Positions 34,065 through 46,115 of a DNA stretch of 52,296 nucleotides are shown in pieces (positions within the stretch are counted from its first letter, which is position 1; the number at the start of each line of letters is the position of its first letter). Position numbers and translations under genes: made by a program. The DNA is from Ferrovibrio sp035304305 (GTDB lineage Bacteria; Pseudomonadota; Alphaproteobacteria; Ferrovibrionales; Ferrovibrionaceae). Location of the stretch: the NCBI RefSeq assembly GCF_035304305.1, contig NZ_DATGQG010000087.1:1-52296 (forward strand), given 5' to 3'. Below the pieces are notes generated by a model that worked only from the letters and a program-made list of their open reading frames with translations, made no database searches and was not told where the DNA came from.

Positions 34065-36797
34065 TCAGGGTCCGGAGACGAACACACCAACCGGAAAATG
34101 CGCGAAGCCTTCCCCCAGCACAATATGGCCGCGATGAGTCTTGCCCGGAGTCTGCAGGCAATCGACGAAAGCGCCATCCGCAGGCAGGTTGATGGTCGTA
34201 TCGCCCCAGGCTGCCCCCTGGATCCATTGCCGGCCACCTTCCGAGAGTCCGGCGAGCAGCCGCCCGGCTGCGATGATGACCGTGCGGCCAGCATGGCTGC
34301 GGCTGAAGGCGATTACGGACCCGGCCCGAGTCCCCGTGACGTCCACCGGCTGGTAATCTCCTGAAGTGAAAATTTCCGGCTGGCGTTTGCGAAGCCGCAG
34401 CAATGTCTCCAGCAGCCGCAGCTTGATCCGGCCATCCGGCCAGTCCGCGGCCAGAGTCGCCCAGTCCGGATTCGGAGTCTGCGCCAGCACCTGCTGCCGC
34501 GCGGGGTAATCGACCGGCCTGCGGTTATCCGGATCGACAAAGGACAGATCCCAGAACTCGGTGCCCTGATAGACGTCCGGAACGCCAGGCATCATCATCT
34601 TGATCGCAACCTGGCTGAGGCTGTTCAGAGCGCCGAGCAGGGACGTCCGGCGGGCAAAGTCCGCGAAGTCAACACTGAACTCAGGAGAGCGAACGGGATC
34701 GAGAAGCCCCCGCAGAAAGCTTTCGACGACCTTCTCATAATCCTCGTTCGGGTAATGCCATGAGGTTTCCTGCTTGCCCTCCCGCATGGCCTTGACCGTA
34801 TACGCGACCGCACGATCGGCGAAATCAACCTCATCCTTCAGCGGCCAGGCTCCGAGCAGCGCCTGATAGAGCAGATATTCGTGATCCGCCGAAGGGGCGC
34901 GCTGCCCGGACAGATCGCCCAGCAGGGGCTGGTTCCAGCGCTGCCAGCGTTGCACGGCCTCCTGCCATTCGTCGGCCATCTCCGACAGGGCGGCAAGGCG
35001 CAGCCGGGCATCCTCGCCGCGCTTCATGTCATGGGTCGCAGTTGCGGTCAGGCCATGGGGCTGCTGGTCCAGACGCTGCCGCATGGCGCGATGGAAACCG
35101 GAGCCATCGAGCCCGCCGCCATCGGGATGCCCGCCCACCTCGTTCAGTCCGATCAGGCGGGTATAGCGGTAGAAGCAGGTATCCTCGAGCGACTTGGCCA
35201 TCACCGGCCCGGTGAACTGCTGCAGCTTTCCGATGAACCGACTGATGCGACGGCGACTGTAGCCGCGCGTTTTCTGCAACAGGTCAAGGGTGAAAAGGTC
35301 CTGCAGGAAATCGAACAACGCCGACTCGATCCGCGGCGCTGCCTTTCGTGCCGCTGAAATCGCGCTCCGGATGATCGCCCGATCCTGATCGGAGGCGCCA
35401 TTTTCCGGCGTCACATAAGTCCGGTAGACCGGCAGCGCCCGGACATAGGCGAGAAGTGCGGAACGGAGCTGTTCGGCCGTGAAGTCCTGGCTGCGTGCAT
35501 GGCCGGCCGCGATGCGGCGCAGAAGCCGCACAAGGGTGGCGAGCTCGCCGGCAAACATCGTGGCGATCACCTCGGCTTTTGCGCTCTGCTCGATGTCCTC
35601 ATAAGAGGCTTGCTGGCCGGTGAAGGCACGCCAGGCTGTGTCCAGCCGCGTCAGGCCGTCATCCGAAACGAACAGCCGTGCAATGGCATTCATCCATTCA
35701 TAGCCCGTGGTGCCGGCAACGGATGGAAACTGCGGCAGCGCCTCGTCCCTGCCGAGGATTTTCTCGATCACGATGTAGAAATCGGACGGCGCACCGCATT
35801 GCACGGCGTGATCCCCCAGCATTCTGCAATAACCGACCGGGTCATACAGGCCATCCACATGATCGAGGCGGATTCCCTGCAGCCTGCCGGCGCGGATCAG
35901 ATCGCCGACCAGTCTGTGGGTTGCTTCAAAGACCGCCGGATCTTCCATGCGCAGCCCGGCCAGATCGTTAATATCGAAGAAACGGCGGTAATTGATCTCG
36001 CTGCCCGAACTGCGCCAGTAGGCGGGCATGTAATGCTGCCGCAGAAGAAGCCGGTGCAACCGATGCCGCGCGACAGCACCGGAGCAGGCATCGTAGGCCG
36101 ACAGGACGGAATCCATGGCCGCTGCAAGCCGCGGCATGCCGGCCAGCGCGGCCTTCAGCTTGTCCGCCGCGCTCCTGTCCGTTTGCAGCGCCCGGGGCGA
36201 AAGCCGAAGCTCGGGCAGCTCGGCCATGCCTGCCACCTGCCGGAGCAGGGCCGGATAATCCGCCGGGCGCACCGGCAGGCGATGTTCGAAATACCGGATA
36301 GAGAAGCTGCCCTGCTCGACATCGAAGGCGAGTTTCAGCTCGCCCTCTTCCAGCACCTGCCCGTAGGGCTTGCCCAGGATCGGCAGTGTCACCGCCGGGC
36401 GGCGGCGTCCGGGAGCAGCTCTCCAGTCGATGTCGAAGAAAAACGCGTAAGGCGAGGCCGGCCCCCACTCCAGCACATCGAGCCACCAGGCATTATCGGT
36501 GCGGCCGATCCCCATGTGATTGGGTACGAAGTCGAGGATGAGGCCCAGACCGGCTTCGGCCAGGGCCCCACAGAAGCGGTCGAATTCTGCCTCGCCGCCG
36601 AATTGCGGGTCGATCCGGTTGTGGTCGACCACGTCGTAACCGTGCGTGCTACCCTCCCGCGCCTGCAGGAAGGGGGAGGCATAGACATGGCTGATGCCGA
36701 GATCCCTGAGATACGGCACCAGCGCTGCAGCCTGCCGGAAGCCGAAATCCTTGCTGAACTGCAGCCGGTAGGTGGCGGTCGGTATCGCGGGCGGCAT
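34065..36797 (-). CDS. treY: Malto-oligosyltrehalose synthase
   Basis: A 910-residue GH13 enzyme that turns the reducing-end glucose of malto-oligosaccharides into a terminal trehalosyl unit. It starts PTATYRLQFSKDFGF, the TreY hallmark, followed by YASPFLQAREGSTHGYDVVDH, LDFVPNHMGIG, the nucleophile region GIRLDHVDGLYDP, the acid/base region IVIEKILGRDE and TATHDMKRGEDARLR. The start shares one base with the treZ stop (TGATG). It is the last gene of the operon and acts with TreZ to release trehalose from the glucan made upstream. Confidence 0.96.
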   Translation of the reverse strand: MPPAIPTATYRLQFSKDFGFRQAAALVPYLRDLGISHVYASPFLQAREGSTHGYDVVDHNRIDPQFGGEAEFDRFCGALAEAGLGLILDFVPNHMGIGRTDNAWWLDVLEWGPASPYAFFFDIDWRAAPGRRRPAVTLPILGKPYGQVLEEGELKLAFDVEQGSFSIRYFEHRLPVRPADYPALLRQVAGMAELPELRLSPRALQTDRSAADKLKAALAGMPRLAAAMDSVLSAYDACSGAVARHRLHRLLLRQHYMPAYWRSSGSEINYRRFFDINDLAGLRMEDPAVFEATHRLVGDLIRAGRLQGIRLDHVDGLYDPVGYCRMLGDHAVQCGAPSDFYIVIEKILGRDEALPQFPSVAGTTGYEWMNAIARLFVSDDGLTRLDTAWRAFTGQQASYEDIEQSAKAEVIATMFAGELATLVRLLRRIAAGHARSQDFTAEQLRSALLAYVRALPVYRTYVTPENGASDQDRAIIRSAISAARKAAPRIESALFDFLQDLFTLDLLQKTRGYSRRRISRFIGKLQQFTGPVMAKSLEDTCFYRYTRLIGLNEVGGHPDGGGLDGSGFHRAMRQRLDQQPHGLTATATHDMKRGEDARLRLAALSEMADEWQEAVQRWQRWNQPLLGDLSGQRAPSADHEYLLYQALLGAWPLKDEVDFADRAVAYTVKAMREGKQETSWHYPNEDYEKVVESFLRGLLDPVRSPEFSVDFADFARRTSLLGALNSLSQVAIKMMMPGVPDVYQGTEFWDLSFVDPDNRRPVDYPARQQVLAQTPNPDWATLAADWPDGRIKLRLLETLLRLRKRQPEIFTSGDYQPVDVTGTRAGSVIAFSRSHAGRTVIIAAGRLLAGLSEGGRQWIQGAAWGDTTINLPADGAFVDCLQTPGKTHRGHIVLGEGFAHFPVGVFVSGP

Positions 36798-38577
36798 CAG
36801 TCCTGCCCGATCTGCCAGAATACCGACCAGGGTTCGAGATCGGCGGCCGGCGGCGTACCCCAGATCGGCATACCTGAGCGTCGCGTGGCGGGGAGTCTTG
36901 CCGGCCGGTCGCCGAGATTGGCCAGGAGATGGAGACGGCTGCCATCGCCGAGCCGCCAGCTGGCAACGACGGCACCGTCGCCATCATCCCGCGCGGCTTC
37001 CTGCCGGCCCGCGATGCCAGTCAGCCGGGGCACGATCTGCTGCCGGCGTATCGTCAGCAGGCGCCGGACCAAATCGAGGCGGGCACGATGCTTCGGCTGA
37101 CGCAGGTCCCCCCAGTCGAGCTTGGCCATATTGAATGTTTCGATCTGCATCGGATTGGGCAGCGTCCTGCCGGGCGGCAACCGCGCGAAGATGTCCTGGA
37201 ACTCGCGTTTGCGGCCCTCCTCGACCGCCTTGGCCAGGTCGCCGGTGAAATCGCAGAAGAACGGGAATGGCTGCTCCGCACCCCATTCCTCGCCCATGTA
37301 GAGCATGGGTGGCATCGGCAGCAGCAGCGTGATCGCCAGCGCGGCCTCGATGGCGGGGGCGGGTGCCAGCGTCTCGAGACGGTCTCCGAAAGGGCGGTTT
37401 CCGATCTGGTCGTGGTTCTGGAGGAAGTTGACGAAAGCAACAGGTGGCAGGTTTGTACTGTCCTCCCCGCGCGGCAGGGAGCCGCGATGAGGCGACGGCT
37501 CGCCCTGATAGGCAAAGCCGCTGCTCAGACAGCGCAGCAGATGCCGCCGCGGCGCATCGGCATAGTCGCCGTAATAGCCCGCCTTTTCCCCGGTCAGCAG
37601 GACATGCCAGGCGTGGTGGTAATCGTCGTTCCACTGCGCGCGATACCGCCCTGCCCCGGGATCGCCACCCGGATCGAGCAGCCGCGCGGCATTGTCGTCA
37701 TTCTCGAGCACGAGATGGATATGGCGGCCGGTCTCCCGGGCCAGCCGGTCCACGGCGCGGCTCATTTCCTCGAGGATAGGCGGATCGCCGACTTCGGTGA
37801 TCGCATGCACCGCATCGAGCCGCAATCCGTCGAAGCGATAGTCGTCCAGCCAGTGCAATGCGTTGTCCACGGCGAAGGCGCGGACTTCCGGAACCCGGTA
37901 GTCGATCGCGCCGCCCCAGGGCGTCATCCGGTCCCTGGTGAAGAAGGCTGGCGCGTAGCGCGGCAGGTAATTCCCCTCCGGTCCGAAATGGTTATAGACG
38001 ACATCCAGGAAGATCATCAGGCCGCGCTCATGCGCCGCATCGATCATCGCCTTCAGGTCCTCCGGGCGGCCATAGACACTGTCCGGAGCATAGGGCAGGA
38101 CGCCATCGTAACCCCAGTTGCGACGACCGGGGAAATCGGACAGCGGCATCAGTTCGATCGCCGTGATTCCGGTCTCGACGAGGTGATCCAGATGATCGAT
38201 GACGCCCCTGTAGGTACCCTCTGCCGAGAAGGTGCCGACATGCAACTCGAGAAAGACACATTCCTGCCAGGGGCGTCCGCGCCAGGACTCCGTCCGCCAT
38301 GGGTAACGATGATCGATGACCTCGCTGGGGCCATTCACGTCATCCGGCTGGAAGGCAGCTGCCGGGTCGGGAACATCGATCTCGTCATCGATCCGGAACT
38401 GGTACCGGGTGCCGGCGCCTGCATGAGACTCCGTGCGCGAGAACCAGCCATCGGCATCGGCCTTCATCGGCGCCCTGCGGCTATCGATGACAAGATCGAC
38501 GCGTTTCGCAGCCGGTGCCCAGAGGCGGAATTCAACACCGCCGTCGGACAGCAGCCGCGGCCCGTGCCGCGCTTCCC

Positions 38578-38581
<4 letters not shown>
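36797..38581 (-). CDS. treZ: Malto-oligosyltrehalose trehalohydrolase
   Basis: A 594-residue GH13 enzyme that hydrolyses the trehalosyl end made by TreY, freeing trehalose. An N-terminal carbohydrate-binding module is present (EFRLWAPAAKRVDLVI). The barrel has VYNHFGPEGNYL, nucleophile GLRLDAVHAI, acid/base LVLENDDNAARLL and NFLQNHDQIGNRPFGDR. The start is placed at the GTG at 38581, which overlaps the glgX stop by 4 bp (GTGA) and begins REARHGPRLLSDGG as in the family. An ATG 19 codons upstream would overlap glgX by 61 bp. Confidence 0.95.
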
Positions 38582-40656
<2,075 letters not shown>

Positions 40657-40659
40657 TGA

Positions 40660-42810
40660 TCAGCCCGGCACCAGAAACAGCGCCCCCAGCGGCGGCAGAG
40701 TCAGGCTGAGTTCAGGGGCGCCGGTCTCACCGACCGCAGCAGTGAGCTGGCCGCTGTTTCCGACATTGCTGCCTCCATAGAACTCGGAGTCGGTATTGAG
40801 AACCTCGCGCCACGGCCCGGCCGTCGGCACCGGGACGCGGTAGTCCTGATGCACGACCGGGGTGAAGTTGGCCACGATGAGACAGAGGTTCCCATCCTTT
40901 CGTCCCCGCCGGACCCAGGCAAAGACGCTGCGGGCAGAGTCATCGGCAACCATCCACTCGAACCCTTCCGGTTCCGCGTCCCGCTCATGCAGGGCCGACG
41001 TCGAGCGGTACAGCCGGTTCAGGTCGCGGACCAGAGCCTGCATGCCCCGATGAAGCGGCTGGTCCAGCAGATGCCAGTCCAGACTCTGGTCATGGTTCCA
41101 CTCACGCTCCTGGGCGAATTCGCCCCCCATGAACAGCAGTTTCTTGCCCGGATGGCCGTACATGAAGGCGAAATAGGTTCGCAGATTGGCGAAACGCTGC
41201 CACTGGTCGCCCGGCATCCGGCCCAGCAGCGATCCTTTGCCATGGACAACTTCATCATGCGAAAGCGGCAGGATGAAGTTTTCCGAGAAGGCATAATGCA
41301 GGCCGAACAGGATCTCGCCGTGATGATGGCTGCGATAGACCGGATCACGGCTGATATATTTCAGCGTGTCGTGCATCCAGCCCATGTTCCACTTGTATCC
41401 GAACCCGAGACCGCCCCATTCCACCGGGCGGGAGACCTGCGGCCAGGCCGTGGATTCCTCCGCCATCGTGGTGGCGTCGGGGAAACGGCCGAAGACGAGC
41501 GTGTTGGTCCGGCGGAGAAACTCGATGGCTTCCAGGTTCTCCCGTCCGCCGTGACGATTGGGTACCCAGCCGCCCGCCGGCCGGCTGTAATCCAGGTACA
41601 GCATGGATGCCACGGCATCGACACGCAGGCCGTCGACGCCGTAGCGATCGAGCCAGAACAGCGCGTTCGATGTCAAGAAGTTTACAACCTCCGTGCGGCC
41701 GTAGTTGTAGATCAGCGTGTCCCAGTCGAGATGCTTGCCCTGCCGGGGATCGGCATGCTCGTAAAGCCCCGTTCCGTCGAAGCTGGCCAGACCATGAGGA
41801 TCATCGGGGAAATGGCCGGGAACCCAGTCCAGGATGACTGACAGGCCGGCCCGGTGACAGGCATCGACGAGCAGCGCAAAGTCTTCCGGCGAACCGAACC
41901 GGCTGGTGGGGGCATAAAGGCCTGTCGGCTGGTAACCCCAGGAGCCGTCGAAGGGATGCTCCATGACCGGCAGCAGTTCGAGATGGGTAAAGCCGATATC
42001 CGCCGCATAGGCGGGCAGCTGCTCTGCCAGTTCGCGGTAGCTCAGCCAGCGATTGCCATCGCCGCGCCGCCATGAACCCAGATGGACTTCCAGGATCGAG
42101 ATCGGACTGTCGAGCCGGTTGGCGCCCTTCACGCCCGCAGCCGGCCGGGGGATTTTTTTCAGATCCGCGACAATCGACGCGGTACCCGGTCGCATCTCCG
42201 CCGCGAAAGCGAACGGATCGGCCTTGGGCGGCAGCAGATGGCCATCGGCTCCAAGGATCTCGTATTTGTACTTCTGCCCCGGCCGGGCCTCGGGCACGAA
42301 GATTTCCCAGCACCCATTGCCGCGGGCCCGCATGGCATGCCGCCGGCCATCCCAGAAATTGAACTCGCCGATCACGCTGACTCGTCTGGCGTTTGGCGCC
42401 ACCACCACGAAGGCAACACCCTCGACCCCTTCCATGACCCGCGGATGGGCGCCCAGGATTTCATAAGCCTGCTGATGGGTTCCCTCACCAAGGAGATAGA
42501 GATCGAAATCCGACAGAACCGGCGGAAAGCGGTACGGATCTTCCAGCTCTACAGTCTCATCGCCAAACTGCGCCTTCAGCCGGTATGGCCCGTCAGGTGC
42601 CCGCGCCCTGCCCTCGAACAATCCCGCCTCATGCAGTGGCTGCAGCTGGAACTCGCTGCCCTTCGACGGCAGCACCGCCACGCTGATCGCGGTCGGCAGA
42701 TAGGCCCGGACGACAGTCTCCTCGGCGTCGCGATGCGGGCCGAGATAGGCGAAGGGATCGCTGTGGCGCCCTTCGATGATGGCCCAGGCTTCCGGCGTCA
42801 GCTTGCTCAT
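40660..42810 (-). CDS. glgB: 1,4-alpha-glucan branching enzyme GlgB
   Basis: A 716-residue GH13 transferase that makes alpha-1,6 branches. It has an N-terminal domain (DPFAYLGPHRDAEETVVRAYLP), a CBM48 (RVSVIGEFNFWDGRRHAMR), WGYQPTGLYAPTSRFG, nucleophile GLRVDAVASMLYLDY, acid/base TMAEESTAWPQVSRPV and LPLSHDEVVHGKGSLLGRMPG. The start overlaps the treS stop (ATGA). It branches the linear glucan made by GlgE. Confidence 0.97.
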   Translation of the reverse strand: MSKLTPEAWAIIEGRHSDPFAYLGPHRDAEETVVRAYLPTAISVAVLPSKGSEFQLQPLHEAGLFEGRARAPDGPYRLKAQFGDETVELEDPYRFPPVLSDFDLYLLGEGTHQQAYEILGAHPRVMEGVEGVAFVVVAPNARRVSVIGEFNFWDGRRHAMRARGNGCWEIFVPEARPGQKYKYEILGADGHLLPPKADPFAFAAEMRPGTASIVADLKKIPRPAAGVKGANRLDSPISILEVHLGSWRRGDGNRWLSYRELAEQLPAYAADIGFTHLELLPVMEHPFDGSWGYQPTGLYAPTSRFGSPEDFALLVDACHRAGLSVILDWVPGHFPDDPHGLASFDGTGLYEHADPRQGKHLDWDTLIYNYGRTEVVNFLTSNALFWLDRYGVDGLRVDAVASMLYLDYSRPAGGWVPNRHGGRENLEAIEFLRRTNTLVFGRFPDATTMAEESTAWPQVSRPVEWGGLGFGYKWNMGWMHDTLKYISRDPVYRSHHHGEILFGLHYAFSENFILPLSHDEVVHGKGSLLGRMPGDQWQRFANLRTYFAFMYGHPGKKLLFMGGEFAQEREWNHDQSLDWHLLDQPLHRGMQALVRDLNRLYRSTSALHERDAEPEGFEWMVADDSARSVFAWVRRGRKDGNLCLIVANFTPVVHQDYRVPVPTAGPWREVLNTDSEFYGGSNVGNSGQLTAAVGETGAPELSLTLPPLGALFLVPG

Positions 42811-45800
42811 CGCGGCAGTTCCTCACCCGGAAACAGCAATTCCCACATGCCGATCAGCGGGACATGCAGCCAGCCCGGCCGGTTGGCGAGTTCGTATCCA
42901 ACCTCGTAGACCACCTTCTCCAGCAGCAGGAAGCGCAGCCATTCATCGAAAGCGGTCTGCCCGGAGGGGATGAGATCTGACTCGCCGATACGGTCGCGAT
43001 AACTGCGCAGGAATTCGGCAATCGCCTCGCGCCGCCATTGCAATGCGGCGTCGTAGATCTGCCCCGCACCGTCCGGCATGGTCTGGATCATGCGGTCCAC
43101 CGCCGACAGCGCCGCATAGTCCAGGGAGCGGAGCAGCCCGGCGACATCACGCAGCGGTGACGCCTTCCGCCGCCGCTCCTCCATGCTGCGTTCCGGCTCG
43201 CCTTCGAAATCGATCAGGAAAACGTCGTCGCTGACGATCATGATCTGGCCAAGATGGAAGTCGCCATGATGGCGCGCCTTCTGCGCACCGGTAATATCCG
43301 GCTGTGCAGCCCGGACACGCTGCATTGCCTCGGCGCGCCGCTCCGACAGCCCGCGAGCCAGGGGACGGGACCGGTCCGAAATATGGGCCGAGGTCTGCTC
43401 CAGCCGGCTGAAGAGGCTTTCCAGATTCCTCGTGAGCCGGTCCCGGAGCGCATCGATATCGGCTTCAAGAACGGGCTCCGGGATGAAGGCAGGATCACCG
43501 TCCGCGTCCGCCAGGGCGAGATGCAGTTCGGCCAGCCGCGTCCCGATCTGCTGCATCCGCGGCATGTAGCTGCCATGCCTGGCTGCAGCAGCTTCGGGCT
43601 GGCTCTCAAGCAGGTGATACTCCTCCAGATAGCGGTCGAGGTAGTTGGCGGTCAGGGTCCAGCCGTCGCCCTGGTTCCAGACGAAACTCTGCACCACGGC
43701 GAGCGCGTACCGGCCGTCGTCCATCACGGCCTCCAGCGTGCCCAGCAGCAGAGGCGTGTTGCGATAGGACATCCTGGCCAGATGACGGCCGATCTCGATA
43801 TCGGGATTCATCCCTCCCTGCAGGCGCCGGTACCATTTGATTACAAAGGCCTCGTCGACAATGACCGAGGAATTGCTCTGTTCGACACCCATCGCCCGGG
43901 CATTCTCGATCGCCGGGGCTTCGCCCGAGAATGCCGCCGTAGGACGGAACTCAAGGCGGCAGCCGGCGCTGTCGATCGTGGCGCCGGCATGGATACGCGA
44001 CAGCAGCCAGACGGCGAGATCCTTCTCGCCCACCGCGTTCAGCAATGCCCCCTGCCGGGGGCCGCGCCGCACCACAGCGACGATGGACGATGCCGGCGCA
44101 CTGCGTGTCTGTCTCGACCATTCCCAGTGTACGCCCAGCGGCAGCTGGTACCGGCTCGAACCCTCGGGTGACGGGACGTCCACGATGGCGAGCGCGTACT
44201 CGCCGCCGGCATTCTCGGCCGGGATGACGGCTTTCAGCCGCGGCGCGATCACCCGCTGTTCCTTGCCCGCAAACCAGCGCTGGGCAGAGAGGTAGGCCGG
44301 CAGGGCATCGGCCTCGAGGGCCTGACGCACGGCAGTGTTGCCCAGCGAGTTCCAGGAATTCGTCCAGACCAGCGTCGTATAGGCCGGCAGCAGGGTCCGC
44401 GTGGTCGGCACCGGCTCGTCGCCGCTGCAGAGCTGGAACCAGAAAAAACCATAGGGAGCCAGGGTCACGGTGAAGGGCGTGCTGCCAATCTTGGGAAACG
44501 TCGTGCGACCGAGCATTTCCAGCGGCACGCGCCCGGCCCAGGCGGAAAGGTCGATTTCGACGGCCTGCGCCGACCGCGACAGATTGGCGATGCAGAGGAT
44601 CACTTCCTCTCCGCACTGCCGGAGATAGACCAGGACGGACCGGTTCTCCGGCCGCAGGAAGGTCAGTGTTCCGCGACCGAAACAATGCGTCGACTTGCGG
44701 ACCGCAATGATGCGTTTCATCCAGCTCAGGAGCGAGGCGATGTTCTTCGACTGCGCTTCAACATTCACCGCCTGGTATCCGTAGATCGGATCCATGATCG
44801 CCGGCAGATACAGCTGCGCCGGGTCGCTTTGCGAAAAGCCGCCGTTGCGGTCCGGCGTCCACTGCATCGGCGTCCGCACGCCATTGCGGTCGCCGAGAAA
44901 GATATTGTCCCCCATCCCGATCTCGTCGCCGTAGTAGATGATCGGCGTACCCGGAAAGGAGAAGAGCAGGCTGTTCACCAGCTCGATCTTGCGCCGGTCG
45001 TTATCCATCAGCGGCGCCAGCCGGCGCCGGATGCCGAGATTGATACGGGCCCGGGGCGAGGCGGCATAGGTGCTCCAGAGGTAGTCGCGCTCCTCGTCCG
45101 TCACCATCTCCAGCGTCAGTTCGTCGTGATTGCGCAGAAAGAGCGCCCATTGGCAGTTCTCCGGAATCTCCGGGGTCTGCCGCATGATGTCGGTGATCGG
45201 ATGCCGGTCCTCGGCGGCGATGGCCATGTAGATTCGCGGCATCAGGGGAAAGTGATAGGCCATGTGGCATTCATCGCCTTCCCCGAAATAGGCACTCACG
45301 TCCTCCGGCCACTGGTTTGCCTCGGCCAGCAGCAGGCGGCCCGGCGCATAGGCATCAAGTTCGGCGCGGAGTTTCTTGATGATCGCGTGCGTTTCGGGAA
45401 GATTCTCGTTGTTGGTGCCCTCGCGCTCGCAGAGATACGGAATGGCATCGAGCCGGAAGCCGTCCACCCCCTTGTCCAGCCAGAAATGCATGATCTGGGT
45501 GATGGCATCCACGACATCCGGGTTGTCGAAATTGAGGTCCGGCTGATGCGAGAAGAAGCGGTGCCAGTAATAGGCGCCGGCCTCCGCATCCCAGGTCCAG
45601 TTCGACTTCTCGGTATCGGTGAAAATGATCCGCGTATCGGTGTATTTCTGGTCCGTATCGCTCCAGACATACCAGTCCCGGTACCGCGATCCCGGCCTGC
45701 TGCGGCGCGCCCGCTTGAACCATGGATGCTGATCGGAGGTGTGGTTGACGACCAGTTCAATGATGACCCGAAGGCCGCGCCGTTTCGCCTCGGTCAGGAA

Positions 45801-46115
45801 GCGGCGGAAGTCCGACATCGTACCGAAGGCGGAATTCAGCTTGCGGTAATCGGCAATGTCATAGCCGTCATCGAGCCCCGGGCTTTCGTAGAAGGGCAGC
45901 AGCCAAAGCGCCGTCACGCCGAGCGACTGCAGGTAATCGAGCCGGCTGGTCAGACCGGCAAAATCCCCGATGCCATCGCCGGTGCTGTCGGCGAAAGCTT
46001 TCACATGCAGCTGATAAATGATGGCATCCTTGTACCAGGTCGGATTGCCGGCATCCTCCTGGCCGCCCCTCCGCAGGGTGGTGACGACATCGTTGCCGGA
46101 CAGGGGAGCATTCAT
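42807..46115 (-). CDS. treS: Trehalose synthase-maltokinase fusion
   Basis: A 1102-residue bifunctional protein. Residues 1 to about 550 are a GH13 trehalose synthase (WYKDAIIYQLHVKAFADS; nucleophile GFRLDAIPYLCEREG; LLAEANQWPEDV; LRNHDELTLEMV) that interconverts trehalose and maltose. The C-terminal part, from about 610, is a maltokinase (Pep2/Mak) with a kinase-like fold (ARHHGDFHLGQIMIV and LIDFEGEPERSMEERR) that phosphorylates maltose. The product, maltose-1-phosphate, feeds GlgE. The ATG at 46115 overlaps the glgE stop by 4 bp; a start 22 codons upstream lies inside glgE and lacks family residues. Confidence 0.95.
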   Translation of the reverse strand: MNAPLSGNDVVTTLRRGGQEDAGNPTWYKDAIIYQLHVKAFADSTGDGIGDFAGLTSRLDYLQSLGVTALWLLPFYESPGLDDGYDIADYRKLNSAFGTMSDFRRFLTEAKRRGLRVIIELVVNHTSDQHPWFKRARRSRPGSRYRDWYVWSDTDQKYTDTRIIFTDTEKSNWTWDAEAGAYYWHRFFSHQPDLNFDNPDVVDAITQIMHFWLDKGVDGFRLDAIPYLCEREGTNNENLPETHAIIKKLRAELDAYAPGRLLLAEANQWPEDVSAYFGEGDECHMAYHFPLMPRIYMAIAAEDRHPITDIMRQTPEIPENCQWALFLRNHDELTLEMVTDEERDYLWSTYAASPRARINLGIRRRLAPLMDNDRRKIELVNSLLFSFPGTPIIYYGDEIGMGDNIFLGDRNGVRTPMQWTPDRNGGFSQSDPAQLYLPAIMDPIYGYQAVNVEAQSKNIASLLSWMKRIIAVRKSTHCFGRGTLTFLRPENRSVLVYLRQCGEEVILCIANLSRSAQAVEIDLSAWAGRVPLEMLGRTTFPKIGSTPFTVTLAPYGFFWFQLCSGDEPVPTTRTLLPAYTTLVWTNSWNSLGNTAVRQALEADALPAYLSAQRWFAGKEQRVIAPRLKAVIPAENAGGEYALAIVDVPSPEGSSRYQLPLGVHWEWSRQTRSAPASSIVAVVRRGPRQGALLNAVGEKDLAVWLLSRIHAGATIDSAGCRLEFRPTAAFSGEAPAIENARAMGVEQSNSSVIVDEAFVIKWYRRLQGGMNPDIEIGRHLARMSYRNTPLLLGTLEAVMDDGRYALAVVQSFVWNQGDGWTLTANYLDRYLEEYHLLESQPEAAAARHGSYMPRMQQIGTRLAELHLALADADGDPAFIPEPVLEADIDALRDRLTRNLESLFSRLEQTSAHISDRSRPLARGLSERRAEAMQRVRAAQPDITGAQKARHHGDFHLGQIMIVSDDVFLIDFEGEPERSMEERRRKASPLRDVAGLLRSLDYAALSAVDRMIQTMPDGAGQIYDAALQWRREAIAEFLRSYRDRIGESDLIPSGQTAFDEWLRFLLLEKVVYEVGYELANRPGWLHVPLIGMWELLFPGEELPR